Notes under the pieces: generated by a model
Seen by the model: only the letters and a program-made list of their open reading frames with translations
What the model was told of the DNA's origin: nothing
The model's database searches: none
Made by a program: the position numbers and the translations under genes
Shown: positions 45,915-54,873 of the stretch, piece after piece
Layout of the letters: each line of letters opens with the position of its first letter
How positions within the stretch are numbered: position 1 is the first letter of the stretch
From: PNOJ01 sp016706845
GTDB taxonomy: Bacteria > Krumholzibacteriota > Krumholzibacteriia > LZORAL124-64-63
Direction of reading: 5' to 3'
Assembly: GCA_016706845.1 (NCBI GenBank)
Contig: JADJIV010000013.1
Coordinates: 1-64,000, forward strand
DNA: 64,000 bases

Positions 45915-47015
45915 TCAGCCGCCGCCGCGCGTCGCCTTCAGCACCAGCTCGATGCGCCGGTTGCGCGCCTTGCCGTCCTCGGTCGTGTTCGGCGCGACCG
46001 GGCTGTCCGGCCCCATCCCCGTCGCGGCCAGGGAGGGCGCGGGCGCGTCGAGCCGCTTGGCCAGCGCCGCCGCCACGGCCCGCGCGCGGGCCAGGGAGAG
46101 CTTCTGGTTGGCGGCGCGGGGGCCGCTGTCGTCGGTGTGGCCCTCGACCTCGGGCACGAGGTCGGGGAAGCGCCGGATCGCCTCGGCGGCCTTGTCCAGC
46201 AGCGGGTCGTACTTGGGGTTCAGCCACGCGTTGCCCGAGGCGAACTTCAGCCCCGTCAGCCGCACCCGCACGTCCCCCTCGGGGGTCAGCCAGACCTGCC
46301 CCTCCTGCGGCGTGAAGAGCTGCCCGAGGCTGCGCACCGCCGCCTCGCGGTCCTGCGTCAGGGTCTCCCGCGACGCGGCGGCGGAAAGGTCGGCTTCGGC
46401 CACGCCCGCCCGCAGCTGCGTCTCCCAGAGGGCGTGCCGCGCCGCGGTCAGCTCCCGCCGCAGCCCGGCGATGGTCGAGTCCTGGGCGGCGCGGCCGCCC
46501 TCGACCCAGGCCCCGTACCCGCGGTTGACCGCTTCCAGCGAATCCGCCCGCACCCGCAGCGCCGTCATCTCCCGGTCGAGGTCCGCCAGCACGCGCCGGC
46601 CCGCCGCCTCGCCCGTGAGCGCCGGGTCGAGCGTCAGGCCCGCGACGGTGGCGACCCGCCCGACGAGGCGGTCGTAGCGCTCGGCCGCCTCCTGCCAATC
46701 GTGGCGGGCCGACCGCAGGTCCTCGATGAAGCGGATGCGGCCGAGCGCGCGGGCGGCCGCCAGCTCGGCGGCGGCCAGGGTGCCGTCGCAGTCGCCGCCG
46801 CCGGCGACGCAGCCGACCGCCACGTCGTTCGCGGCCTCGGCGGCGCGGAAATCGTCGGGGCAGCGCTTGTCGGCGCCGAGCTCCCGGGCCTGGGCGAGCG
46901 TGGCCGCGACGGCGGCGGCCCGCTCCTGCGGCGTCGCCGCGACGGCGGCGGCGGCGGCGAGCAGGGTGGCGAGCAGGAAAGCGGCGTACGGAAGCTTCGG
47001 GAACGGTCGTCTCAT
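45915..47015 (-). CDS. OmpA-family protein with coiled-coil N-terminal region
   Basis: 366 residues. Signal peptide (YAAFLLATLLAAAAAVAA), a helical region with a Cys pair (CPDDF, GCVAGGGDC) and long Ala/Glu-rich helices, then an OmpA C-terminal peptidoglycan-binding domain: LLDKAAEAIRRFPDLVPEVE, GHTDDSGPRAANQKLSLARA and RNRRIELVL. It likely tethers the outer membrane to the cell wall. ATG 47013-47015 overlaps the stop of the MDR reductase gene. The helical region may be a DUF4398-like segment. Confidence 0.85.
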   Translation of the reverse strand: MRRPFPKLPYAAFLLATLLAAAAAVAATPQERAAAVAATLAQARELGADKRCPDDFRAAEAANDVAVGCVAGGGDCDGTLAAAELAAARALGRIRFIEDLRSARHDWQEAAERYDRLVGRVATVAGLTLDPALTGEAAGRRVLADLDREMTALRVRADSLEAVNRGYGAWVEGGRAAQDSTIAGLRRELTAARHALWETQLRAGVAEADLSAAASRETLTQDREAAVRSLGQLFTPQEGQVWLTPEGDVRVRLTGLKFASGNAWLNPKYDPLLDKAAEAIRRFPDLVPEVEGHTDDSGPRAANQKLSLARARAVAAALAKRLDAPAPSLAATGMGPDSPVAPNTTEDGKARNRRIELVLKATRGGG

Positions 47016-48094
47016 GAGCGGAGTCCTTCCTGATCTCCCACCGGGCAGCCGGGATCGCCGCGCGCGGCGGCGGCGTCGCTGACCAGCAGGATCTTGCCGC
47101 GGTTGCGCCGCTCCTGCAGCGCGAGGTGGGCGCGACCGGCGTCGCGGAACGGGTAAGCGCGATCGAGCACGGGCCTCACTTCGCCCGCCGCGGCCAGCGC
47201 GAGGATCTCGCGCATCCAGCCGGCGACGCGGGCGCCGTCGTCCCAGAGGCGGCCCAGGTTGACGCCCAGGACGCCCCGGTTGTCGTTCACCAGCCGCAGC
47301 GGGTTCAGCAGCAGCCAGGGCACGCCGGCCAGCGTGCGCAGGGGCGCCAGCCGCGACCCGCGCAGCGTCGCCGCGTCGGCGAAGCCGAACAGCACCAGCC
47401 GGCCGGTGGGCGCGAGGCACTCGTAGCTCTCGCGGATCCAGCGGCCGTGGCGGGGCTCCAGCACCACGTCGGCGCCGCGCCCGCCCGTCGCCTCCCGCAC
47501 CGCGGCGGCGGCGCCGCGCCGGCGCGAGTCCAGGCACAGCTCCACGCCCCGCTCGCGCAGCCAGGCGTGCTTCGACGGCGAGGCGCTGCCCAGCACGCGG
47601 GCGCCGCGGCGGCGCGCCAGCTGCGCCGCGGCCGTGCCCACGCCGCCCGCGGCGCCGTGGATCAGCACCGCATCGCCGGCGCGGGGCGGCGCCATGATCT
47701 CGAGCATCTGCCAGGCGGTCAGGAAGTTCACCGGCAACGCCGCGGCCTCGGCCGTGCCGACGCCGTCGGGCAGGGGGAACACGGCGCCGGCCGGCACGCA
47801 GACGACATCGGCGTAGCCGCCGAAGTTGCAGAAGGCCAGCACGCGGCGTCCGGCGAGGTCCGCCGGCGACCCCTCGCCCAGCGCGTCCACGACGCCCGCG
47901 ACCTCGTAGCCCGGGACCATGGGCAGCCGCGGCGCCCCGGGATAGAGGCCGATGCGGATCATCACGTCCGCGAAGTTGACACCGGCGGCGTCGACGCGCA
48001 GCCGCACCTCGCCGGGCCGGGGCGCGGGATCGGGCTCCTCCCGCAGGGCGAGCACGCCGGGTCCGCCGCGGCGGGTGATCCAGACGCGTTGCAC
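47012..48094 (-). CDS. Quinone oxidoreductase-like MDR reductase
   Basis: 360 residues of the zinc-independent MDR branch: RVWITRRGGPGVLALREEPD, GVNFADVMIRIGLYPGAPRL, VPGYEVAGVVDALGEG, the NADPH loop VLIHGAAGGVGTAAAQLARR, and the C-terminal LQERRNRGKILL. This is the crotonyl-CoA reductase/quinone oxidoreductase-like (VAT-1/QOR) pattern; substrate unknown. Start is GTG 48092-48094. It lies between a lipoprotein gene (1 base gap) and ompA (4-base overlap) on the minus strand, so the three form an operon. Confidence 0.83.
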   Translation of the reverse strand: MQRVWITRRGGPGVLALREEPDPAPRPGEVRLRVDAAGVNFADVMIRIGLYPGAPRLPMVPGYEVAGVVDALGEGSPADLAGRRVLAFCNFGGYADVVCVPAGAVFPLPDGVGTAEAAALPVNFLTAWQMLEIMAPPRAGDAVLIHGAAGGVGTAAAQLARRRGARVLGSASPSKHAWLRERGVELCLDSRRRGAAAAVREATGGRGADVVLEPRHGRWIRESYECLAPTGRLVLFGFADAATLRGSRLAPLRTLAGVPWLLLNPLRLVNDNRGVLGVNLGRLWDDGARVAGWMREILALAAAGEVRPVLDRAYPFRDAGRAHLALQERRNRGKILLVSDAAAARGDPGCPVGDQEGLRS

Positions 48095-48095
48095 G

Positions 48096-48635
48096 TCACC
48101 GGCCGCCTGCGAAGTCCGCCGCGCGGCCGGCGCGGACGACGAGGTCGTCCAGCCAGACGCGGCCGGCGCCGTCGGCGTAGATCGCCACGCGCAGCTTCGC
48201 CGGGCGCTCGCCGGCCTTCAGCGGCACGAGCACCGCGACGTCGGTCCAGGGCACCGTGCGGCGGATGCCGGGCAGGGCGGTGCGCGCCAGCCGCGGCTCG
48301 CCGTCGCGGGGGAAGATCCAGAGATCCAGGTACAGGTTGCGCCGGATCAGCTCGCTGCGCACGCGGGCGCCCAGGGCGATCGCCTCGACGTCGCCCCGCG
48401 GCCCCTCCAGCTCGCAGAGGTTGACCTGGATCCGCTCCCGCGCGGTGTCGACCAGCAGCACGCCGCCGTCGGCGCCGTTCTCGAGGACCGCGTCGGGGTC
48501 CAGCTCGAGCAGGCCCGCCGCATCGTCGAAAGTGAGGGTGGCCAGCGTCTGCGGCCCCTGGCCGCCGCAGCCGGCGAGCAGGCCCAGCAGGACCGCCGCC
48601 GCCAGGCAGCAACGTCGCATCGTCATGGAGTTCAT
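48096..48635 (-). CDS. Lipoprotein of unknown function
   Basis: 179 residues. The lipobox is LLGLLAGC (Cys near residue 23). The mature part is beta-rich (VPWTDVAVLVPLKAGERPAK, VWLDDLVVRAG) and looks like a jelly-roll carbohydrate-binding-type domain, although no specific family is recognised. ATG 48633-48635 follows GGGGAGACGG; a GTG codon directly before it is an alternative start. First gene of the lipoprotein-MDR-ompA unit. Confidence 0.7.
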   Translation of the reverse strand: MNSMTMRRCCLAAAVLLGLLAGCGGQGPQTLATLTFDDAAGLLELDPDAVLENGADGGVLLVDTARERIQVNLCELEGPRGDVEAIALGARVRSELIRRNLYLDLWIFPRDGEPRLARTALPGIRRTVPWTDVAVLVPLKAGERPAKLRVAIYADGAGRVWLDDLVVRAGRAADFAGGR

Positions 48636-48654
48636 CACCGTCTCCCCGATGGAA

Positions 48655-48677
48655 GGGGGCGGCCCCGCGGCCGCCCC
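48655..48677 (-). terminator. GC hairpin downstream of the OPT transporter gene
   Basis: Stem GGGCGGCC/GGCCGCCC around a CCGC loop within 48655-48677, about 30 bases after the OPT stop on the minus strand. No T-run. Confidence 0.5.
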
Positions 48678-48705
48678 GTCGCCGATCGAACCGGGCCCGC
48701 CGGGA

Positions 48706-50715
48706 TCAGTCCTTGGCGGCCGACCGCGAGCTGCGGTACAGGTAATAGCCCAAGCCGCAGAACATCACCAGCGTCAGCACGGCCGAGGCGGGGTTCTCGA
48801 GCCACGCGTCCGTGCCCAGGAAACGATCCACACTCCACTCGGAGTCGCCGGTCGTCTGGATCCCCGTGAACTTGATGATCGAAGCGATGACGCCCATGAT
48901 GGCGCCGCCGGCCACGAAGCCGCTCGCGATGAGCGTGCCGCGATCCTTGCGCGCGGTCTGCGCCGCCTCACTGCCGCCCTTGCCGACCCAGTAGGCGATC
49001 AGGCCGCCGGCCAGCACCGGCGTGTTGACCTCCAGGGGCAGGTACATGCCCAGGGCGAAGGCGAGCGCCGGCAGGCCGGTCCACTGCAGGATCAGCGCCA
49101 TGAAGATGCCGGCCATGTACAGCAGCCACGGGGCCGGCTGACCGGTCATCAGGGGCTCGATCACGGCCACCATCGCGTTGGCCTGGGGCGCGGGCAGGGC
49201 ACCCTCGCCGGAGAAGCCGTAGCTGGTGTTCAGGATCATGATCACCGCGGTCACCGAGACGGCCGCCACGACCGTGCCCAGGAACTTCCACTTCTCCTGG
49301 GTGGAGGGCGTCGTGCCCAGCCAGTAGCCGATCTTCAGGTCGCTGACGAAGCCGCCGCTCATCGACAGCGCCGTGCAGACCACGCCGCCGATCAGCAGCG
49401 CCGCCACGATGCCCTCCTGGCCCTGCAGGCCCACGGCCTTCAGGACCACCGAGCTGATGATCAGGGTCATCAGGGTCATGCCGGACACCGGGTTGGTGCC
49501 CACGATGGCGATGGCGCGCGCGGCGACCGTCGTGAACAGGAACGAGATGCCGGCCACGACCGCCAGGCCGGCCAGGGCCTGGCCCATGCCCACGCCGGGC
49601 ACCATGAACCAGAAGAAGCAGAACACCGCCAGCAGGGTCATGATCAGGCCCGAAGTCACGATGTTCATCGGCAGGTCGCGCTGCGTGCGCTCGACGACGC
49701 CGCCGGTCGCGGACTTGGCCGCCGCGCCGCCGGCCGCCAGCTTGAAGGCGCCCAGGATGATGCTGCGGCTCTTCCAGACGCCGATCAGGCCGCTCATCGC
49801 GATCGCGCCGATGCCCACCGGCCGCACGAAGTTGCGGAAGATCATGAGCGTGTCCAGGCCGTCGAGGGCCTCCAGGCGGTACAGCGTGCCGGCGACCGTG
49901 ACGCCCTTGCCCAGGATGCCGATCATCGGGGTCATCACCCACCACGACAGGAACGAGCCGCAGGCGATGATCAGCGCGTAGCGCAGGCCGATGATGTAGC
50001 CCAGGCCGATGATCGCGGCCTCGGTCATCATGTGGAACTCCAGGCGGACCTTCCTGGAGAGCGACTCGCCCCACGCGAACGCGGGCGTGCCGAAGGTCTC
50101 GCGCCACAGGCCGCACGTCTGCGAGAACAGCTGGAAGCCGCCGGCCAGCAGGCCGCTCTTGACCAGCACGCCGGCCTGGCCGCCGCCGGCCTCGCCCGCC
50201 ATCAGCACCTCGGTGCTGGCGGTGGCCTCGGGGAACGGGAACTCGCCGTGCATCTCCTTGACGAAGTAGCGGCGGAACGGGATCAGCAACAGGATGCCCA
50301 GGAAGCCGCCCAGCAGGGAGGCCAGGCACATCTGCATGAAGTTCGTCTTGTCCGACAGGTTCAGGATGTAGATGCCGGGCAGCGTGAAGATGGCGCCGGC
50401 CACGACCACGCCCGAGGCGGAGCCGATGGACTGGATCATCACGTTCTGCTGCAGGGCGTCCTTGCGCTTCGCGCTCAGTCCGATCGCCAGGATCGTGATC
50501 GGGATGGCCGCCTCGAACACCTGGCCGATCTTCAGGCCCAGGTAGGCCGCCGCCGCCGAGAAGATCACCGCGAACACCAGACCCCAGGTCAGGGAGTAGG
50601 GAGTCAGTTCGGGCACGATCCGGCCGGTCGGCACGACGGGGACGAATTCCTCGCCGGGCTTGAGCTTGCGGTAGGCGTTCTCGGGGAGGCTCTTGGCCTT
50701 GCCGCTGACGTCCAT
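48706..50715 (-). CDS. OPT-family oligopeptide transporter
   Basis: 669 residues with about 14-16 hydrophobic helices. OPT signatures include LTPYSLTWGLVFAVIFSAAA with YLGLKIGQVFEAAIPITILA at the N-terminus, GEFPFPEATASTEVLMAGE, and EAAIIGLGYIIGLRYALIIA. These proteins import small peptides or metal-chelate conjugates using the proton gradient. ATG 50713-50715 was chosen because GGAGGTG precedes it; two upstream in-frame starts lack such a site. It is transcribed alone from a good promoter match shared back to back with the cytochrome locus. Confidence 0.9.
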   Translation of the reverse strand: MDVSGKAKSLPENAYRKLKPGEEFVPVVPTGRIVPELTPYSLTWGLVFAVIFSAAAAYLGLKIGQVFEAAIPITILAIGLSAKRKDALQQNVMIQSIGSASGVVVAGAIFTLPGIYILNLSDKTNFMQMCLASLLGGFLGILLLIPFRRYFVKEMHGEFPFPEATASTEVLMAGEAGGGQAGVLVKSGLLAGGFQLFSQTCGLWRETFGTPAFAWGESLSRKVRLEFHMMTEAAIIGLGYIIGLRYALIIACGSFLSWWVMTPMIGILGKGVTVAGTLYRLEALDGLDTLMIFRNFVRPVGIGAIAMSGLIGVWKSRSIILGAFKLAAGGAAAKSATGGVVERTQRDLPMNIVTSGLIMTLLAVFCFFWFMVPGVGMGQALAGLAVVAGISFLFTTVAARAIAIVGTNPVSGMTLMTLIISSVVLKAVGLQGQEGIVAALLIGGVVCTALSMSGGFVSDLKIGYWLGTTPSTQEKWKFLGTVVAAVSVTAVIMILNTSYGFSGEGALPAPQANAMVAVIEPLMTGQPAPWLLYMAGIFMALILQWTGLPALAFALGMYLPLEVNTPVLAGGLIAYWVGKGGSEAAQTARKDRGTLIASGFVAGGAIMGVIASIIKFTGIQTTGDSEWSVDRFLGTDAWLENPASAVLTLVMFCGLGYYLYRSSRSAAKD

Positions 50716-50788
50716 GGACACCTCCGTCATCGCACGCGGAAGGGACGCGCCCCGGGATCGCTCCGCGGGGGCGCCGGACATGTGGGGG

Positions 50789-50817
50789 AAACTACCACCT
50801 CCGGCGCGCCGGGACAA
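50789..50817 (-). promoter_or_regulatory. Likely promoter of the OPT gene
   Basis: Minus strand reads TTGTCC (50812-50817), 17 bases, TAGTTT (50789-50794). Confidence 0.45.
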
Positions 50818-50840
50818 CCTCTAGCACCGGGACATAGTTG

Positions 50841-50868
50841 TTGAATCGGGACGGCATGAGCCTAGAAT
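50841..50868 (+). promoter_or_regulatory. Likely promoter of the multiheme electron-transfer operon
   Basis: TTGAAT (50841-50846), 16 bases, TAGAAT (50863-50868), 36 bases upstream of the first gene. It is the only promoter match I see before the run of overlapping genes up to 57855. Confidence 0.45.
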
Positions 50869-50904
50869 CGCCACGCCTCCAGCTTCCACCCGGGGAGAGA
50901 TCGC

Positions 50905-51738
50905 ATGGCCGTCGCGAACGCGCGTGCATTCCGGATCGTCCTGAGGATCGCTTACCTGCTGCTCGCCGCCGCGATCACCTGGCTGCTCGTGGCCGGGATC
51001 GACTACTACAGCCTGCCGCTGGACCAGCGCCCGCACCACCCGGATTTCCGCAGCCTGCGCCCGGCCGGCACGGTGGGCCACGGCCTGGGCATCGTCGGCA
51101 GTCTGCAGATCCTGCTGCTGCTGCTCTATTCCCTGCGCAAGCGCTGGCACGGGCTCGCCGGCAAGGGGCACATCGGCCGCTGGCTGGACGGCCACATCTT
51201 CCTGGGCGTCTCGGGACCGCTGCTGGTGACCCTGCACACGTCGTTCAAGGTCCAGGGCCTGGTCGCTGTGAGCTACTGGTCGATGATGGCCGTGGCGTTC
51301 AGCGGCGTCTTCGGGCGCTACCTCTACCTCCAGCTGCCGCGCAACGTGCTGGGCGAAGCCATGACCCTCGAGCAGATCCAGGCCCAGCTCGCGGAAACCG
51401 ACCGGCGCCTGCGGGAGCAGCACGGGCTGGACCAGCGTATCATGTCCGCTCTGGAGGCCGTCACGACCGCCGGCGGCAGCCTCTGGCGCCTCCCTTTGAA
51501 CAACTTGTTGCTGGGCATGCGGTTGCGGAGTCAACTGCCGGCCGGCGCCTCGTCGGTCGTCCTGGCCGACGCCAAGGCGCGGGTCTTGCTCGGTCGGCGG
51601 ATCCTGTTCCACAACCGCATCCAGGAGCTGTTCCACTATTGGCACGTCATCCACAAACCCTTCGCATTCCTCATGTTGATCATCATGGTGGTCCACGTGG
51701 GCGTGACCGTGGCCCTGGGATACCGATGGGTGTTCTGA
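50905..51738 (+). CDS. Inner-membrane di-heme b cytochrome, ferric-reductase-like
   Basis: 277 residues with helices at about 11-32, 57-77, 97-140 and 247-272. Two His pairs each 14 residues apart (H97/H111 and H250/H264, H-x13-H) are the pattern that stacks two b-type hemes across a membrane in ferric reductases and cytochromes b; H59 is an extra candidate ligand. A soluble helical hairpin (150-225) separates the halves. It probably carries electrons from the inner membrane to the periplasmic cytochromes encoded next. The stop overlaps the start of the 20-heme gene by 13 bases. Not a close match to any named family I know. Confidence 0.7.
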   Translation: MAVANARAFRIVLRIAYLLLAAAITWLLVAGIDYYSLPLDQRPHHPDFRSLRPAGTVGHGLGIVGSLQILLLLLYSLRKRWHGLAGKGHIGRWLDGHIFLGVSGPLLVTLHTSFKVQGLVAVSYWSMMAVAFSGVFGRYLYLQLPRNVLGEAMTLEQIQAQLAETDRRLREQHGLDQRIMSALEAVTTAGGSLWRLPLNNLLLGMRLRSQLPAGASSVVLADAKARVLLGRRILFHNRIQELFHYWHVIHKPFAFLMLIIMVVHVGVTVALGYRWVF

Positions 51739-53416
51739 GACATGCGTCTCATATTGCGATCAATATTGTCCTAATTTCAGGTCTTCCGGCCCTGGCCGCG
51801 GCCCAGCTCTCGCCCGGCAAACTGAGCCGCGCCCACGAAAAATTCGAAGGCGTCCGCCAGTGCACTTCGTGCCACGAGTTGGGCGACCAGACGGTCGGCC
51901 CGAAGTGTTTGGCCTGCCACCAGGAGATCGCCACGCGGGTGGCCGCGGGGCGCGGCCTGCACGCCGCCGCCGGCCACGAACAGTGCGCGACCTGCCACGT
52001 CGAGCACCAGGGCCGCGACTTCGACCTGGTGCACTGGCCGGCCGGCCCCAAGGCCTTCGACCACGCGACGGCGGGCTGGCCCCTCGAAGGCGCCCACCGC
52101 AAGCTGGAATGCCGCACGTGCCATCGGGCCGATCTGCTGCAGGACCTCTCGCTGGTCCGCGACCGCGGCAAGAACCCCGGGCGCACCTACCTCGGCCTGG
52201 GCACGGCGTGCCTGGACTGCCATCGCGACGAGCACCGGGGCCAGTTCGAACGCGCCTGCACGGACTGCCACGGGAAGGACGCCTGGAAGCCGGCCGCCGG
52301 TTTCGACCACGCGAAGTCCGACTTCAAGCTGGAGGGGAAGCACCGCGAGGCGGCCTGCGACCGCTGCCACCCGGTCTCGACCGAAACGGTCGAGGGTGCC
52401 GCCGATTCCTGGCGCCGCTACCGCCCCGTCGCGCACGACGGCTGCGCAGACTGCCACCAGGACCCCCACGCGGGTTCGCTCGGCGACGACTGCGCGCGCT
52501 GCCACGATGCCACCAACTGGCGGCGCGTCGCCGGCGGCGCCTTCGATCACGACCGCACGCGCTACCCGCTGCGGGGCCGGCACACCGCCCTGAAGTGCGA
52601 CGCCTGCCACCGCGCGGACGCCCCCCGCAACTCCCTGGTCTACGCCCGCTGCGACGGCTGCCACCGGGAACGCCACCCCGCGGCCGCCGACGGCCGCACC
52701 TTCGACGCCTGCAGCCGCTGCCACACCGTGAACGGATTCGCCCCGTCGTCGTTCACGGTCGCGCGCCACGACTCCACGGACTTCGACCTGGCGGGCGCGC
52801 ACCTCGCGGTGGCCTGCAGCGCCTGCCACGCGCCGGCCCGCAAGGGCGCTCCGACGCCCCTGCAGCGGCCGGCGGCGGCCTGCACGGATTGCCACCGCGA
52901 CCCCCACGCCGGCACCAGCACCGCCGAAAGGCCGAGACCGGCTGCCGGCTCTGCCACGACGCCTCGTCGTGGCGGACCGTGGCCTACGACCACGCCCGCA
53001 CCCGCTTCCCCCTCGCGGGCAAACACGCCACGACCGCGTGCCGGGCCTGCCACGCGCCGCCCGGCGCGCGGGCCGCGGCGGACAGCCTGCGGTTCCGCCC
53101 CACCCCGGAGCGTTGCGACGCCTGCCACAAGGACCCGCACCGCGGCCAGTTCGCCACCACGACGACACCGCCCGTCACCGATTGCGAACGCTGCCACGCC
53201 ACCGTCGCCGGGTGGCGGGCGGTGCGCTTCGATCACGATCGCGACACGACCTTCCCGCTGGCGGGCGGCCACCTGAACGTGGCCTGCCAGGCGTGCCACC
53301 CCCGCGAGGGCGAGGGCGACGACCTCGCGGTCAGGTACCGGCCCGTGGAGAAGCGCTGCGAGGCCTGCCACACGGCGGGCTTCCTCGACACCAGGAACAA
53401 GGGAGACCGGCCATGA
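51726..53416 (+). CDS. 20-heme c-type cytochrome (frameshifted)
   Basis: About 563 residues. Signal peptide MGVLRHASHIAINIVLISGL ends in ALAAA. Twenty CxxCH motifs are counted, 14 before the frame break and 6 after. Recurrent units read FDHxxTxFPLxGxHxxxxCxxCH, for example FDHATAGWPLEGAHRKLEC and FDHAKSDFKLEGKHREAAC, where extra His residues can serve as distal heme ligands. The protein would be a periplasmic or outer-membrane-associated heme wire. One A seems lost from the AAA run near 52930 (GCCGAAAGGCC), between TSTAE and KAETGCRLC. ATG at 51726 overlaps the upstream gene. Confidence 0.85.
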
Positions 53417-54873
53417 TGCGACGCTGGCTGCTGCCGTTGTCGATCCTCGCGCTCGCCGCGGTGCGGGTCGCGGCCCAGGCCCCGGACCTCAGCCCGCACG
53501 GGGATCTCGACGTGCGCTGCGAGGTCTGCCACGACGCCTCGTCGTGGGTCGTTCCCTCGCCGTCGCCGGCGTTCGACCACGCGACGACCGGCTACGTCCT
53601 GACCGGCCGCCACGCCCAGGCCGCCTGCTCCGGATGCCACGAGGACCTGCAGTTCCGCCGGGTCGCCTCGGCCTGCGCCGACTGCCACCTGGACGTCCAC
53701 CGCCGCCGCTTCGGCACCCACTGCGACGACTGCCACGACACGTCCGGCTGGGACGTGCGCGACGCGAGCCGCGCCGCCCACCCCGCGACGGGCTTCCCCC
53801 TGCTCGGCGCCCACGCCGTCGTGGACTGCGACGCCTGCCACCAGGGATCGCCCGGCGAAGAGCACACCACGATCCCCGCCGACTGCCTCAGCTGCCACGA
53901 CGCCGACTACGAAGCGACGCGCGACCCCGACCATGCCGCGAACGGCTTCAGCACGGACTGCGTCAGTTGCCACGGGATGACGGCGTCGGGCTGGGGCTCC
54001 GGCTCCTTCATCCATTCGCCGGCCTTCCCGCTGACCGGCGCCCACGCCACGGCGACCTGCGCCTCCTGCCACGCCTCGGGCTACGCGGGCACGCCGACCG
54101 ACTGCTACGCCTGCCACCGGCCCGACTACGAGGGCACCGACGACCCCGGCCACGTCGCCGCCGGCTTCAGCACCGACTGCCGGCAGTGCCACAGCGACGT
54201 CTCCTGGGACGGCGCCGACTTCGACCACGCCACCTCGGGCTTCGCCCTGACCGGCGCTCACGTGACGGTATCCTGCGTCTCCTGCCACGCCACGGGCTAC
54301 ACGGGCACTCCGACCGACTGCTACGCCTGCCACCGGCCCGACTACGAGGGCACCGACGACCCCGACCACGTCGCCGCCGGCTACAGCACCGACTGCCGGC
54401 AGTGCCACAACGACGTCACGTGGGAGGACGCCGACTTCGACCACGCGACGGCCGGCTTCCCGCTGACCGGCGCCCACACGACGACGACCTGCGTCTCCTG
54501 CCACGCCGCCGGCTACGCGGGCACCCCGACCGACTGCTACGCCTGCCACCGGCCCGACTACGACGGGACCAACGACCCCGTCCACGTCGCCGCCGGCTTC
54601 AACACCCAGTGCGCCTCCTGCCACTCGACCTCCGTCTGGCAGCCGGCGAACTGGAACCACGACGCGCTGTTCCCGATCTACTCGGGCCGGCACCGCGACG
54701 AGTGGAACGCCTGCGTCGACTGCCACGTGACGCCGACGAACTACGCCGTGTTCGAGTGCATCACCTGCCACGAGCACAACCGCACGGACACGGATCGGGA
54801 CCATCAGGGCGAGGACGGTTACGTCTACCAGAGCGCCGCCTGCTTCCAGTGCCACCCGCGAGGTGACGAATGA
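53413..54873 (+). CDS. 19-heme c-type cytochrome with internal tandem repeats
   Basis: 486 residues. Signal peptide (LLPLSILALAAVRVAAQ). Nineteen CxxCH motifs are present. The middle has a tandem unit of 72 residues with three hemes (CYACH, CRQCH, CVSCH), each unit holding TPTDCYACHRPDY, HVAAGFSTDCRQCH and FDHATxGFxLTGAH. The start ATGA overlaps the stop of the 20-heme gene. The frame is intact, unlike its neighbours. It shares the FDHA-TG-H spacing with the 20-heme protein, so both come from one family. A role as the second half of a long-range electron conduit is inferred from the operon. Confidence 0.88.
   Translation: MMRRWLLPLSILALAAVRVAAQAPDLSPHGDLDVRCEVCHDASSWVVPSPSPAFDHATTGYVLTGRHAQAACSGCHEDLQFRRVASACADCHLDVHRRRFGTHCDDCHDTSGWDVRDASRAAHPATGFPLLGAHAVVDCDACHQGSPGEEHTTIPADCLSCHDADYEATRDPDHAANGFSTDCVSCHGMTASGWGSGSFIHSPAFPLTGAHATATCASCHASGYAGTPTDCYACHRPDYEGTDDPGHVAAGFSTDCRQCHSDVSWDGADFDHATSGFALTGAHVTVSCVSCHATGYTGTPTDCYACHRPDYEGTDDPDHVAAGYSTDCRQCHNDVTWEDADFDHATAGFPLTGAHTTTTCVSCHAAGYAGTPTDCYACHRPDYDGTNDPVHVAAGFNTQCASCHSTSVWQPANWNHDALFPIYSGRHRDEWNACVDCHVTPTNYAVFECITCHEHNRTDTDRDHQGEDGYVYQSAACFQCHPRGDE
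54007..54640 (+). repeat. 216-bp tandem repeat inside the 19-heme gene
   Basis: The TGC of successive CYACH motifs lies at 54103, 54319 and 54535, exactly 216 bases (72 codons) apart, with high nucleotide identity. Partial units flank the array on both sides. Confidence 0.85.
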
